Of a stretch of DNA of 64,000 bases, positions 13,101 through 24,102 are shown piece after piece. Source of the DNA: Paraspadella gotoi (Eukaryota > Chaetognatha); assembly GCA_051294375.1 (NCBI GenBank), contig CM119269.1, forward strand, positions 20,192,814 to 20,256,813. The letters are read 5' to 3'. Each line of letters opens with the position of its first letter. The stretch's first letter is position 1. The position numbers and the translations under genes were made by a program. Below the pieces are notes generated by a model that had not been told where the DNA came from, ran no database searches, and worked only from the letters and a program-made list of their open reading frames with translations.

Positions 13101-13404
13101 TATAAAGATATGAAGATAATAAAAATCTTGTAGAAATGAGGAGACCTCTTGATACGTATACGTGGTGATCGTAGTCGTCGTCCTGGTCGCTTAATCTTAA
13201 GCTGCAACACAAAAGCATTTTTCCTATTTCACTTCAGGCCTCATCGCCTTGACTCTTCCGGAAACGGCTGGACGCCCGATGCCGGAGACGCCGCAGGAAG
13301 CGGAGAGGCGGCACCTGGAGAGTCCGCTGTCAGTGTGTCGCCGGAACCCGTGCCGACGACATCCGCCGGAAGGCAGCGTCGACGTCGGGGAGACCAAATT
13401 TTGA
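10166..13404 (+). CDS. SLC22-family organic ion transporter, tandem copy 1
   Basis: Complete 537-residue protein in 13 exons: 10166-10239, 10402-10522, 10669-10723, 10807-10964, 11146-11275, 11376-11501, 11595-11700, 11863-12025, 12095-12248, 12366-12524, 12718-12798, 12909-13028 and 13238-13404. It is a major-facilitator membrane carrier with about 12 helices. Supporting motifs are a large extracellular loop after helix 1 with NFTCAC and PCNFTDEDF (cysteines and NFT glycosylation sites), LSDYLGRL between helices 2 and 3 (about residues 137-144), LPESPRWL before the central loop, FSAELFPTVLRNTG near residue 435 and PETAGRPMPETP after helix 12. These are family hallmarks. Members move organic cations, anions or carnitine at the plasma membrane. 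The substrate cannot be read from sequence. A paralogue with identical intron positions and phases follows at 16003. Confidence 0.93.
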
Positions 13405-14044
13405 GATTCATTCGCCGGAAATAGTTGGGGTCGGAGATGGTGGCAGATATGACGATGGATGCGAGATTTGTGAAGCTTCGTCCTCAAGTTGTTTTCTCTT
13501 CTTTTTTTTCTTTTTCTGTCTCCATTTTAATCTTATTACTTTTTTTGTGCCAAAGCGTTCAATTTTTATTTAGTAGGTTATCAAGGATTTAATATGATTA
13601 ATTTGCAGATAAAGGCGATATTGATCATATCTAATAAAAATTAATCATATTAAATGGTAGCTAGTTCTATATGAATATGAAGTGCTGGATATCACATATA
13701 TCTAAAAATATTTTGTTTTTTCGTTTTATACTCAAATCGGATTAACTTTTGTGATTTTAATAAAAAGCTTGTTTCTAACTTCCATTTTACTTTTTTGACA
13801 GTTAGTTTATTCATACTCATGATAGGGATGATACTGATGATACTTATGAGTTATGAGTTATAAGTTATGATACTATGATACTATCTGTTATAAATATTTC
13901 AATTATTAACTTCATATAACTCATGAAATAGCCAATCTACTATTTTTTTTAAAACCGCCATTGATTTTGAGAACAAGATCTGAGAAGTGAGCACAAAGAA
14001 CTATCTGACTCTCGATTGCATCTTGCATAATCTTCAACCAACAG
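13405..14044. other. 3' flank of SLC22 copy 1 and spacer
   Basis: AT-rich 3' UTR and intergenic DNA. An AATAAA at 13633-13638 is a plausible polyadenylation signal for the transporter. A degenerate GATACTATGA-type repeat lies at about 13820-13890. No other gene is seen. Confidence 0.7.
13633..13638 (+). promoter_or_regulatory. Candidate polyadenylation signal of SLC22 copy 1
   Basis: AATAAA lies 229 bases after the stop codon and is the first canonical hexamer seen downstream. Confidence 0.45.
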
Positions 14045-14230
14045 ATCGTCGCCCGTAATTCGCAATGGAGGAGGATTAAACGACTTTAACCTTTTGGACT
14101 TCGCGCCGTCGAAGGGATTTCCTGAAAGAGTCAAAGCCAAAACCGGAAGCGTAAGTTTGTGAAAGTCTCTCTTTCTCTCTCTCTCTTTCCTTCCTTCTCT
14201 CAATCTCTAACAGCGTGAGTTTGTGAAAGA

Positions 14231-14306
<76 letters not shown>

Positions 14307-14566
14307 TTCCTTCTCTCAATCTCTTACATCCTCTGCAGGGCGCCGGCGTCAACGACTTCACGCCGCTCCGCAGCCCGAACTCCTTCGGCGCCGATTCCCG
14401 TTCCCACAAAAAGGCGCCGGACCCAACGCCGCTCCTCTTCTTCGTGGCGCCGCCCCTGGACTCCGGCGTCGCGACTCACAAAATCCCGGCGACGTCGCCT
14501 CACAGATACAATGCGGAGTCTCACCAGACGAAGCCGGATCAGACGATTTACATGACGACTGGGTGA
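14045..14566 (+). CDS. Two terminal exons of an unidentified gene, proline-rich C-terminus
   Basis: Exons 14045-14150 and 14339-14566 join in phase 0 and end at TGA. Together they give about 111 residues, including GGLNDFNLLDFAPSKGFPER, then NDFTPLRSPNSFGADSRSHK and a Pro/Thr/His-rich tail. The motif NDF occurs once in each exon in a similar setting (GGLNDFNLLDFAP and GAGVNDFTPLRSP), which suggests a short repeated linear motif. The intron between them is almost entirely CT dinucleotides. The first exon needs two bases from an upstream exon (phase 2), and the only unassigned candidate I see is at 8863-8942. I do not recognise the family. Function is unknown. Confidence 0.55.
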
Positions 14567-16002
14567 TTGAGAAATTGACGGGGTGACTGACGGGGTGGAT
14601 GTTGGGGCGTTTGAGAGACGGGGGAAGCTAATGAACTTATATCATGAACAATGGTACAATTGCTGTCAAGATAACTGGATTAACAGAAAAAAAGAATAAA
14701 TTTTTATCAAAAATACTTTACCCCAAGACAAATGATTCTTAAATTCATGAACCAGTGAACGCGTTCACCGACTAATCCAGTAACTTGGGTTCATAGAATT
14801 ACAGTCACGAAGCGATTCTTAACATTAACTTTTAGTCATTGAAAATGTTTAAAATGCCTAGTAAATCAGTTTTTAGAATTTTCGTACATTACGTACATCG
14901 GAATGTACAACAACACTTTATGAAGGTTCCTCGACTGCACTTCACTTTGGTTACTTGTAGTGTTTCCATCATTGACAATAATCTCCTTGTTATTTGGTTA
15001 AAAATAAACGTTCTCAAAAGATTCAAAATAATTAATAAATTTCATAAAAAACCTGTTCTACTATTTTTCTATTTCGGTCAAATATAGATTTAGCCGGGAC
15101 CTCTTGCTACTAGTTGACTTCCAAACACAAGAAGATACTAGAAATGAATGCCGAGATGAACCAAATTTCGCGATATTCAAGTCGCCAAATTATTTGATCC
15201 CCAAGTAAATAAAGAAAGCGCTAACCGCCCTACGGCCTTCGGCCATCACGAAACGTTCGATAAATTTTTAGAGAAATTCTAGATTTTCCATTAGACAGAG
15301 AAAGAATTAAAAAAAAAAATTGAAATTGAAATTGAAATGCTAGTATTCTACGAACTATATACATGTAAAAAATAAATTTAAAAAAAGGACGGCGAAAAAA
15401 GAGAACTTTCCTTGTCTTTTAAATCTCATCTAAAAATCTGAATGTACGACTTCTTTGGTGGTTGGATGACAGCTGCGGGAATGTCGTCGTATCCAAGCGT
15501 CCTCCAAAGATCTGCACGCGAATCAATTAATTTTTAACTCCACTATTTTCAGGGAAGAAAAGCCTTTGATTTCTTAGTTATATACACTTCAGGAGAAAGA
15601 AATTTAATTATCTCTTAAAAACAAATGTCAACTGACGGATTGCTTCGGATTAAAATTTAATAAATATTTTTCAACCGAATCTATTGGTCTTCTAAAAGAA
15701 AAAAAACAATTTTTCCGTCGCTTTGTCTTAACATCAGTCATTCCTACTTTTGTTTTATTTATCCTTTTTTTTTTTGACATTTTCTTCTTTCTTTTGTCCT
15801 AAGCTGTCAATTCATTTACCTTACCTTAATTTCCTTTGATTTTACCTATGGAATTATCAATCTTTAGTTTTCATCTCTAAGCCTTGATTTTTGTTTTTAA
15901 TTATATAATGAATATGTCAGCCTTTTTTCTCTTGCGGCCTTCACACTGTCTCCAACTCACCTTTCCTCCAAGCCGTTCGTCTCCAGTCATCCTTGCCTAA
16001 CC
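14567..16002. other. Spacer between orphan exons and SLC22 copy 2
   Basis: AT-rich, with no reading frame that carries splice logic or family resemblance. An open frame at 14839-15087 is low-complexity AT-rich translation and is not believed. Confidence 0.65.
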
Positions 16003-19000
16003 ATGGCGACCCATAAGAGCGATAGATTCGAAGGCGTCTTCGACCTCATCGGTGAATTGGGTCCTTTCCAACTCTGGTAAGTCAACACTCATTCTATCGT
16101 TTCCCCCGAAAGTTTTCCCTTTAAAAGCTCAATTGTTTTGCTTTATAAAGGAATTACACGAAACTTCTGCTCATTAGCATATTTGCCGGGATGCAGATTT
16201 ATGCCAATAATGTTATAATCCGCCAACCAAATCAGAATTTTACTTGCGCCTGTTCTCCGGAAATCAATGGCCAAAATCAGGTACTGAAAAAGAAGCAAGA
16301 AAATTCAGTATGAAAACTTTTATTTAAAGGTAATTGTTAATTTTTTATTTTAATTTCAAGACTTCGAACAAGTTAATCAATTACAATACGGACGAAAATA
16401 TTCAATCAAATGAAGGTGACCTTTCCCCCCGAGCTCTGCATATAATTCAGAACTTAATAGCGAAAGTATTTTTATTCAACCAAAAATGATTTCATATATC
16501 CTTCTTCCTCCTTTAGCATTCGACTCCCTCAATCCTTGCAACTTCACCGACGAGGACTTCCGAGTCAGTGTGGTCGCCTCCTTCCAACTCGTCTGCGACC
16601 GGGAATACCTGATGCGACTTCCGAACTTCATCTTTTACTTTGGGAACTTCGCGGGGTCATTTTTCTTCGGAACTGTGAGCAGCGGCGTGTATGGTGATAG
16701 ACACCCTCAACAAATCCGGGTGGCCTAAGCTCATGGGGGTGAAAAAATTTATTTTAAAACAATAGATTAATTTTATATTTTTGAATCGGTAGGAAATCTT
16801 AAAATACATACATAATGTGACGATAACGTACGACCTTTAAAAGGACTCAAACCTTATTATTGTTAAGTTGTTAAGTTAATTGTAAGGGTATGGGATGAGC
16901 TTGGCTGTCACGGGGGCCAACACGCGATTGACCGTGAGTCGGTATTTTAACTTAACTTAGTTCGGATGAAGATTAAAAATCTAAAAGAGCAATATGAAGT
17001 ACGTTCTCAACGTTTTGGCTCATTTTGACTGAATTCTCCCGTCGGCCCTTCAGATCAGCGATTATTTCGGGCGTCGCGTTGCCATCTGTTCCGCCATTTT
17101 TGTTCTCTTCTCGTCTACGGCGACTCTCGCGATTCCGATGGGACTTCACTTCGAAGCTTTTCTTATACTTAGGTTTCTCGCGGGTAAAAATTCTAAATTG
17201 AGACATATTTAGACAAATCATATGGTTACAGTTTATAAACGATTATTTTACAAATTAGAGGCCGGTTCTACGGGACGCCACACCCGCAGCGGTGTCACCT
17301 CGTGGCGAGACCGCGTGTTCATGTAGTCTAGAGCTTTGGTTCTGGCAGTAGTCCCAAACCTACAGGCGGGTTACCGGGTGCATCCCACCTTCTACATGAC
17401 AACCTAAGGGGGTCGAACCAGGGACGCACATTGGGATGGTGCATTAATCCACTGAACCACTGAGGCGCTGCGATCTGTGGTGATTGGGCCACCCGAAAAT
17501 TACGATTAAATAGAAAGTAGCATGGAAATGGTTCGCAATTTAGTGCCCCCATAAAAAATTAGATTTTCTGTTCATTCGTCAGGCGGAGCGACTTTGGGCC
17601 TCTATTTATCGGCTTATGTTATGGCGGTCGAATTCATGAGTTCAAGATGGCGGACGGTGGGAGGAATTGTACCGAACATGATCTTTGCAATCGGACCCAT
17701 CATAACAGGTCAAAGAGGCCACAAGACAATAGTACAATTTATTCTTGTCATTGTTTTAAACTTGTAATCAAGAGTTAAAACAGTTTTTTTAATAACTATT
17801 TTTAGGAATTATAGCAGTTTTTGTTGACAACTGGCGCCAGCTCTGCCTTCTCTACTCCTTACCCGGACTAGTATTCTTTCCTATCGTACTCTCCTTACCC
17901 GAGTCTCTTAGGTGAGAAACGATTTCAAAACTAAAGCAAGATTTGACAGGGTTTGACAGTTATTGATCTGTCTCTACTGTATCTCTCTCTCTTTCTTTCT
18001 CTTTCGAGATGGTTACTCGGCAAACAAAAAATCTCAAAACTGAAGTCGACGTTAAGACGAGCAGCGAAAACGAACGGAAAGTTGAAAGGAGAATGGGCCG
18101 CCGCAGAATTGGATTTATTGGTGGATGAAATTGAAAGCGAAAAGAAAGAAAAGAAAGAGAATGGAACCGAGGCAAGAACCAACTTTTCGAAGGAATAAAA
18201 AAGGAATTCATATCTATACCTAATTTTTACTTATATATAATTTCTCTTTTTTTTTTCATTAGCTTCTTTTGAGCGACACTATAATGATTTTATAAATCGT
18301 AGTATAAATATAAATCGTAGTATAAATCATTTAAAAATAGTTCTCTCCTCTAGGCCAACGTTCTGCACCTTTTCAAGGGGCGTCACACGGCGGGAAAAAG
18401 TTTCGTCATTTTTGTCAACTGGATGATCGTCACCGGAGTCTTTTACGGCGTCACACTCAACACGGTGAGAATGGAAATCTCGCCTATTCTAGGAGTCGTG
18501 CTCTCGGGTAAGTTTTTAGGTGGGACGAGAGGGTCGGTTTTGGAAATTTGATTTTATAGGCCATCCTCTCCCACAGGCCTGGCGGAGTTCCTGGCCTACG
18601 TCACCCAATTCCGCGTCCTCAACTTCTTCGGGCGCAAACTCTACTACACGACTACGATGATGTTGGGCGGAGTCGTCTGCTTCAGCACGATCTTCGTTGA
18701 CGGCGACGTCGGCGCCTTCGCGCTAAGCATGATCGGTGATCTTTAATTTAATTTAATCTCTAAAAATACGCAAATTAATCTTTCTGTCTATAATTGCCCA
18801 TCCCTGTTTACAGGAAAGATCTTTTTGTCGGCCGCTTTCGGCGCCCTCTACATTTTTTCCGCCGAACTTTTCCCCACCGTTTTGAGAAGCACAGGTGAGG
18901 TGGGAGCGAAGTAAGATACTGCAGGATACTGCTAACTAATCTTTCATTTTTATTGACGGAAACAGCCGTTACTTAAAGTCGCTGCCTGTTTGTCTCTCTA

Positions 19001-21165
19001 TCTGTCGTTCTATAGACATTTTTAAGGAATTTTAAAATTTTAGTAAAAAGCACCCACCTCTAAATCTTGTACATGTGTCTTCGGAGGGTCATTGAGGAAC
19101 GAACAAAGATTTTTAGTTCCGGGCGCGGCGTCTCCATTGGGTAAGAGGAAAAGGCAAAGATGAGGAAGATGAGATGGAGCATGAAGAGGAGGAGGAAATT
19201 CAATGAAGAGGTTGCTTTGATGCAAAATCGTGAATTTGAAAATAATAAGATACGGAGTGAATAAACAAAAAATTATGAAAGAGTGAGGAGACACGATCTT
19301 GTGATTCTACTATAATTGCTTTTAGATATTTTAAACACTACGTACTTGAATTTTGTACATATTGCAAAGTACTACAGCATCCAAAAAGCATATTTACACT
19401 TAGAACAGAGGGCAAAATTATGGAGGTGAAAACATTAAACAAACGATTATTATAATCATACGCGATTTCGTCGAAAATAAACTCTTCGAATTGACGTAAC
19501 TTATTCGTCCTCATTCTTCGTCGCTTACTTCTAATTGGCGCTTGTCTGGCTGAAAAGACGAATCAAGTGTGGAGGAAAAACGTGACGTAATAAGTATGTC
19601 AGTTAAACAAGCCATTACAAAAACTAGTCGAAAAATACATTTCTTTAACCGGAAGCAGACCAAAATTGCAATTAAATCGAAAGACCGACAAACGAACTCA
19701 CTCACCTCTGAGCAGCCCGACGCCGATTCTCCTTCGCTGCAGGAACTTGGCGTCCCGTCATCGACCACATCGTCACGGACGTCTTCATCGTCAACCACGT
19801 CGCCAGCCACCTCGTCGCTGAGTACGTCTTCATTGCTGACATTGTCGCTGTCCACATCGTCGCCCTCCGAGTCTTCGCTCACAATCTGGTCGACGCGCCA
19901 AACATCGTTACTCGCCTTCCGGTACGGAGGGTCATCGTAGGTCGCTTTCCTCAATCTGCCGAGAAAAGCCTCCAGCTTGTCGTCCAGCTCCTTCACCCTC
20001 GACTCCAATCGATCCAACTCGCCGGCCTCTTCCCTCGATCCCCGCAGCGTCTCAAACCGCTCGTCAAACGCCTTCAGCCTTTGATCGATGTTACTGAGCC
20101 TCTCCGAGACGTCGGCAAAACCACTGGGGGAGTCGGGTTGCTGCGGTGGCTAAATGGAAAATTGAGAGAGAGAGAGGAGAAGGGAGAAGAGCAGTTAATG
20201 TCGGGCTAAATTCTTCTGTGGTGATCCTACGAAAATCGCCGATCGAATTGTTCAGAAATACAAATGCTCAACGACAACGAAAACTAAACAAAGAACACAT
20301 TAATATGGACTTCTATTTTAATTAAGTAATTTATCGCATTTTACTTTGACTCTTACCTTAGATAATAATCCGGTTATATACGGTTGGTCCATTTTGTCAT
20401 TTATTAAATTTTTATTACGACTTCCTTCCCATTGAACTTAACTCTTGGCTCCCGACCTCACCCTTCACCCCAAACACTTACACTTACTTTGCTCGGACCG
20501 GCGCTGCCAGCGGCGACGAGAGCGCCGACGAGGAAGGCGACCGTGACGACGAGAGGAAGAGAAAGGATGAAGATGTCGTCGGGGGCGGCGGCGTTGATCC
20601 GCTTGACGAGCGACTGGACGAAGAAGCGTGTCTTTTCCACGATCTCTTCGATGGCTGTGGACGACGCGGGCTTCTTGTAGACTACTTCGCTGTAAACTTC
20701 GTGATCTTCCAGTTTTTTCTCATTCGGAGCTGTCATTTTGTTTGAGTTTTGGTCGCTGAAAATCTATAAAAAATAAATCCATAAAACATACATCCAGTCT
20801 ATAATTACATCTCTTGTTTCTAGTTTACTGACTAAAATACATAGTAAACGTTGATACATCGAAGTCAGAATGTCTTAGTTGAAAAAAAAGTTTTAAAATT
20901 TTTTTAAATGGAATAAATCTCGCTAAAAACGGATGATGAATGCAATTTTTCGCATGTCAAGGAATATTGAAAGAACGAGTTTTTGTCACAGTCAAATTAG
21001 CCGTTGCCGAGTACGAGATCGAACGAGTCGGGGAAGTTCAGAGGAAAAACATGAACGAAACTAGAACGAAACAGAAAGAAAACGAGCAAGAAACGAAATT
21101 CAAGAATTCTTCGTTGGAGAAACTGGTTTTTAAACACGCGGCGTCAATACGCCCAGTCTCACACA

Positions 21166-21214
<49 letters not shown>

Positions 21215-22029
21215 CCGCTTTCTGGTTGTCTCTTTCCTAATCGGTGACCTTTCTAAGGTCAAATTTTACGTGGACAAAGATCGATTTACTCCTGATTTAC
21301 GTTGACCCGATCACGCCAAGCCTTGCGACAAACATGGCTCGAATGAGATATTTAAGCGTTTGACGTTTGACAAATAGATAAATCCCGAACAATTATGAAC
21401 ATAATTTTCTTGCTTTTGAAATACTCCTATTTCTCCCCCCCCTCCCAGAAAAAAAAAATTGATTGGATTTCTTAATTCATGATTCAGGAATTGGCACGAG
21501 TTCCCTGACGGCGCGAGTGGGTTCCATGGCGGCGCCGCTTTTAGTCGACTTCGCTCCCGACGCCACAACGCCGCTGGTTGTGTTCGGATGTCTGGCCGCC
21601 TTCGCGGGTAAGTAAATATAGATAGCTGGGGTTGGCATGCGGATGAGAGCGGCAAGGGTAAGTAAGAAAACGAGACTTCCCGAGCGGATGAAGTCAGTTG
21701 AGGTGACAACAAATAAGTTTGATCAGTTTGACTTCAGAAGTCATGAATGGTAAAGTCAATTAATCTTTTTTTTAACAAAATCGCGCTCTTTGTGATTTGG
21801 TTTAAACTTTAAAACTAGTAAGTTCTTAAATGTAAAACGAAATTAAAGAAATTTGATCCTAGGCCTACTCGCCCTAACCTTGCCTGAAACGGCCGGACGC
21901 CCGATGCCAGAAACGCCAAAGGAGGCGGAGCTGCGACGCCTGGAGAGTCCGTTGTCGATCTGTCGCCGGAACCCGTTACGACGCCATCCGGCGGAGGGAA
22001 AGGGCTGTGTGGACGACGCCGAGGTTTGA
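16003..22029 (+). CDS. SLC22-family organic ion transporter, tandem copy 2
   Basis: Complete 540-residue protein in 13 exons: 16003-16076, 16151-16280, 16361-16415, 16517-16674, 17054-17183, 17583-17708, 17806-17911, 18009-18171, 18354-18507, 18577-18735, 18814-18894, 21488-21607 and 21863-22029. All intron positions and phases match copy 1. The SLC22 signatures are present: PCNFTDEDF loop, ISDYFGRRVA, LPESLRWL, FSAELFPTVLRSTG and PETAGRPMPETP. Intron 8 uses a GC donor (GAG followed by GCAAGA), the only non-GT donor needed in any model here. Intron 11 is 2.6 kb and houses a complete minus-strand gene. Intron 5 carries a tRNA-derived SINE. Exon 4 is nearly identical in DNA to copy 1 whereas its neighbours are not. 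Plasma-membrane transport of organic ions is the family role, with unknown substrate. Confidence 0.93.
17260..17500 (-). mobile_element. tRNA-derived SINE in intron 5 of SLC22 copy 2
   Basis: Read on the minus strand, the block has an A-box-like TGGTTCAGTGG (17449-17459) and a B-box GGTTCGACCCC (17409-17419), spaced as in tRNA genes, followed by an unrelated GC-rich body. It does not form an intact tRNA. The internal RNA polymerase III promoter plus non-tRNA tail is the usual SINE layout. The outer limits are approximate because no clear target-site duplication was resolved. Confidence 0.65.
19511..20736 (-). CDS. Single-pass membrane protein with coiled coil and acidic tail, nested in SLC22 copy 2
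   Basis: Complete 243-residue protein in three exons: 20488-20736, 19706-20149 and 19511-19549, with GT-AG introns, all in phase 0. It lies wholly inside intron 11 of the plus-strand transporter. Residues 1-54 are polar. A hydrophobic segment at about 55-77 (FILSLPLVVTVAFLVGALVA) is a likely membrane anchor. Residues about 95-150 form heptad-like charged helices (DVSERLSNIDQRLKAFDE, LDDKLEAFLGRLRK) typical of a coiled coil. Residues about 170-225 are Asp/Glu/Ser-rich with repeated DEDV/DDVV units. No family is recognised. A tethering or scaffold role at an internal membrane is only a guess. Confidence 0.8.
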
Positions 22030-22415
22030 AAAAACGTTTAGAAATTACGACATAAATAGATTAAAATCATATGGGCAATTTAAACTATATAGTTTTGTTA
22101 CAGTTGAATTTTAAGGATTTAATACTTTATATATAAATTTTACGCTATCTGTAACGACCACCGTAATTGTTTTAATTTTTCGATTTGGTTGCTATCGTTT
22201 TAATTAAAGACGCTTGTCAAACTGCATGTTGCATTTTTCTCTCTTTATTTCTGCACGAGTAAAGGACTGACCAAATAATTTTGTAAAATTGGAAGTGTAT
22301 TGCCAATACAATACTATTGGATGATTTTATAACAAATAATATAGTATTTTTTTTATTTGACAATTCCATTGATCTAAATAGGGAAAGAGATAGAGTATGA
22401 GAGAGAGAGAGAGAG
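22030..22415. other. Spacer between convergent SLC22 copy 2 and aminotransferase genes
   Basis: AT-rich 3' flanks of two convergent genes. A (GA)n run at 22398-22415 directly abuts the aminotransferase stop codon. No gene is seen. Confidence 0.7.
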
Positions 22416-24102
22416 TCAAGGAGATAATTCAGCGAATTTCTTCTTCCCCACTACGGAGACCAAAGCCTCGACGAATCGATCCACGTGCCCGACGACCAGC
22501 GAGCCGAGGCAAATCCTCCCGTTGGGCCACACGTAAACCCCTTCTGCCCGCATTGCCTCGGCCTGATCCGGAGTCAAGTCGAAAAAGGCGTACATCCCCC
22601 GTCCGCGGCGCAAGAGACTCCAGTCGCTTGAAGGATCGCGGGCTATCAGGCGAGAGTGGAGGTCCGAGCGGAGGGCGTCCAGGCGGGTGACGACGCGCTT
22701 GAATTGGAGAGAGTGGATGAAGAGAACAAGTGGGGAAAAAATAGAATAAGAAAAAGGAAAAAAAAATTAATATAATTTAAAAATTAAAACAATTTCATAA
22801 ACAATATAACGGGGCTTGAGTCTCTCAAATTTATTTTTTTTCTAAGGTGGGTGATTTATTTCGTCCGACGTCTCTTTCTTGACAAAGAATAATTTACGTA
22901 CGTACATATGTACGTAAGAAGCGGGAATGTAGGGAGCAGGGGAATCTGAATTAATTCTCACGATGTTCTAAACTTATTTTAGGCAGCCTGCAGCTAAGAG
23001 TCATTTGAGCTGATGAATCCTAACAATCCGGAATTACAAGGAAGACTCAGTTTTTCTAAAACTATGAAAATTATAAAACTATAAAATTATTTAATCTAAG
23101 CAAATCAGAAATCTAAAAAAAAAAAATTCAACTAGAAAAACAGTTAATAACCATATGAAGTTCTATCGTCTTTTTTCTTACCTCCATCTCCCCCCTCCAC
23201 TTCTCCAGCCTTTCTTCCTCAGCCAACACCCTCTTTGCTATGTCGCTCCCGTGCCTTGGCGAACGATTCCAACTAGAGTGGACGATCTTTAACAGTTCCG
23301 GCGTCGCTTCCGCTTCAAAGGCGGCGTCATTGGCGATACAGACGAGCGCGCCGACCCGTTGACCATAGAGTCCGAGGTTTTTAGAGAAAGAGAGCGCCGC
23401 CCAGACGACGGGAAAACCGGCGCCGTCGGCTACGAATGATCGAACGGCGGCGGCGTCGGCGTCCGAGTCGCCGGTGACGAAGCCCAAATAGGCGCAGTCG
23501 AAAAAGGGGACGTGGCCGGCGTCCCTGACAGCGTCGGCGATTTGGCACCACTCGTCGGGCGAAGGATCTATCCCCGTAGGATTGTGCCCGGACGCTTGAA
23601 GGACGACGACTGAAGGCGGCGCTGCGCGGAGATCCTTGACGAGCCCCTCTATGTCGAGTCGCTTTGTCTTTCGATCCAAGTATCGAAAGAACCCCAGCGA
23701 GAAACCTTGCGACCCGAAAATAGAGTGATGGGTTACGTACCCCGGCTCCGACAAGAGAACCTGTCGGTGTCCGTAGACTCGAGAAAGGTAGCTCGCTCCG
23801 AGGAAAAGCGCCCCCCCACCGCCGGGGGCTTGGAAGGCGAAGGCACGCCCAGCCGCGGGGGAGCCTCGGCCAAGTAGGAATTCCGTCGCGGCCCGGGTGA
23901 AGCCCACGTCGCCTTGGCAAGGGATGTAACCGTGATGGTGTTCCGGATCGGTGACAACGACCTGTTCGGCTTCGGCCACGGAGGGCGGGAAGTAGGGACT
24001 GCCCGACTCAGTGTAGATGCCCGTCAAGAGAACGACTTTAGACGGTCGCGGGTCCTCGGTGGCAAGTTGTCGGACTCTAACAACGTCCTCTTTGGTGATC
24101 AT
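22416..24102 (-). CDS. Aspartate-aminotransferase-like PLP enzyme, divergent active site
   Basis: Complete 400-residue protein in two exons, 23182-24102 and 22416-22697, joined in phase 0. Length and layout match class I aspartate aminotransferases (about 410 residues). Conserved cofactor residues visible by motif are Asn174 in HNPTG, Asp202 and Tyr205 in FFDCAYLGF, the Schiff-base Lys241 in SFSKNLGLY, Arg249 just after it and the C-terminal substrate-carboxylate Arg368 in NGRICLG. Several usual residues are changed. The SGTGA phosphate loop reads GGGGA (94-98). The Trp140 position is Tyr122. The Arg292 position, which binds the second carboxylate of aspartate, appears to be His275 (KIVHSSWNRSP). 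The fold and PLP chemistry are therefore likely, but aspartate specificity is doubtful. There is no targeting peptide, so it is probably cytosolic. Confidence 0.9.
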
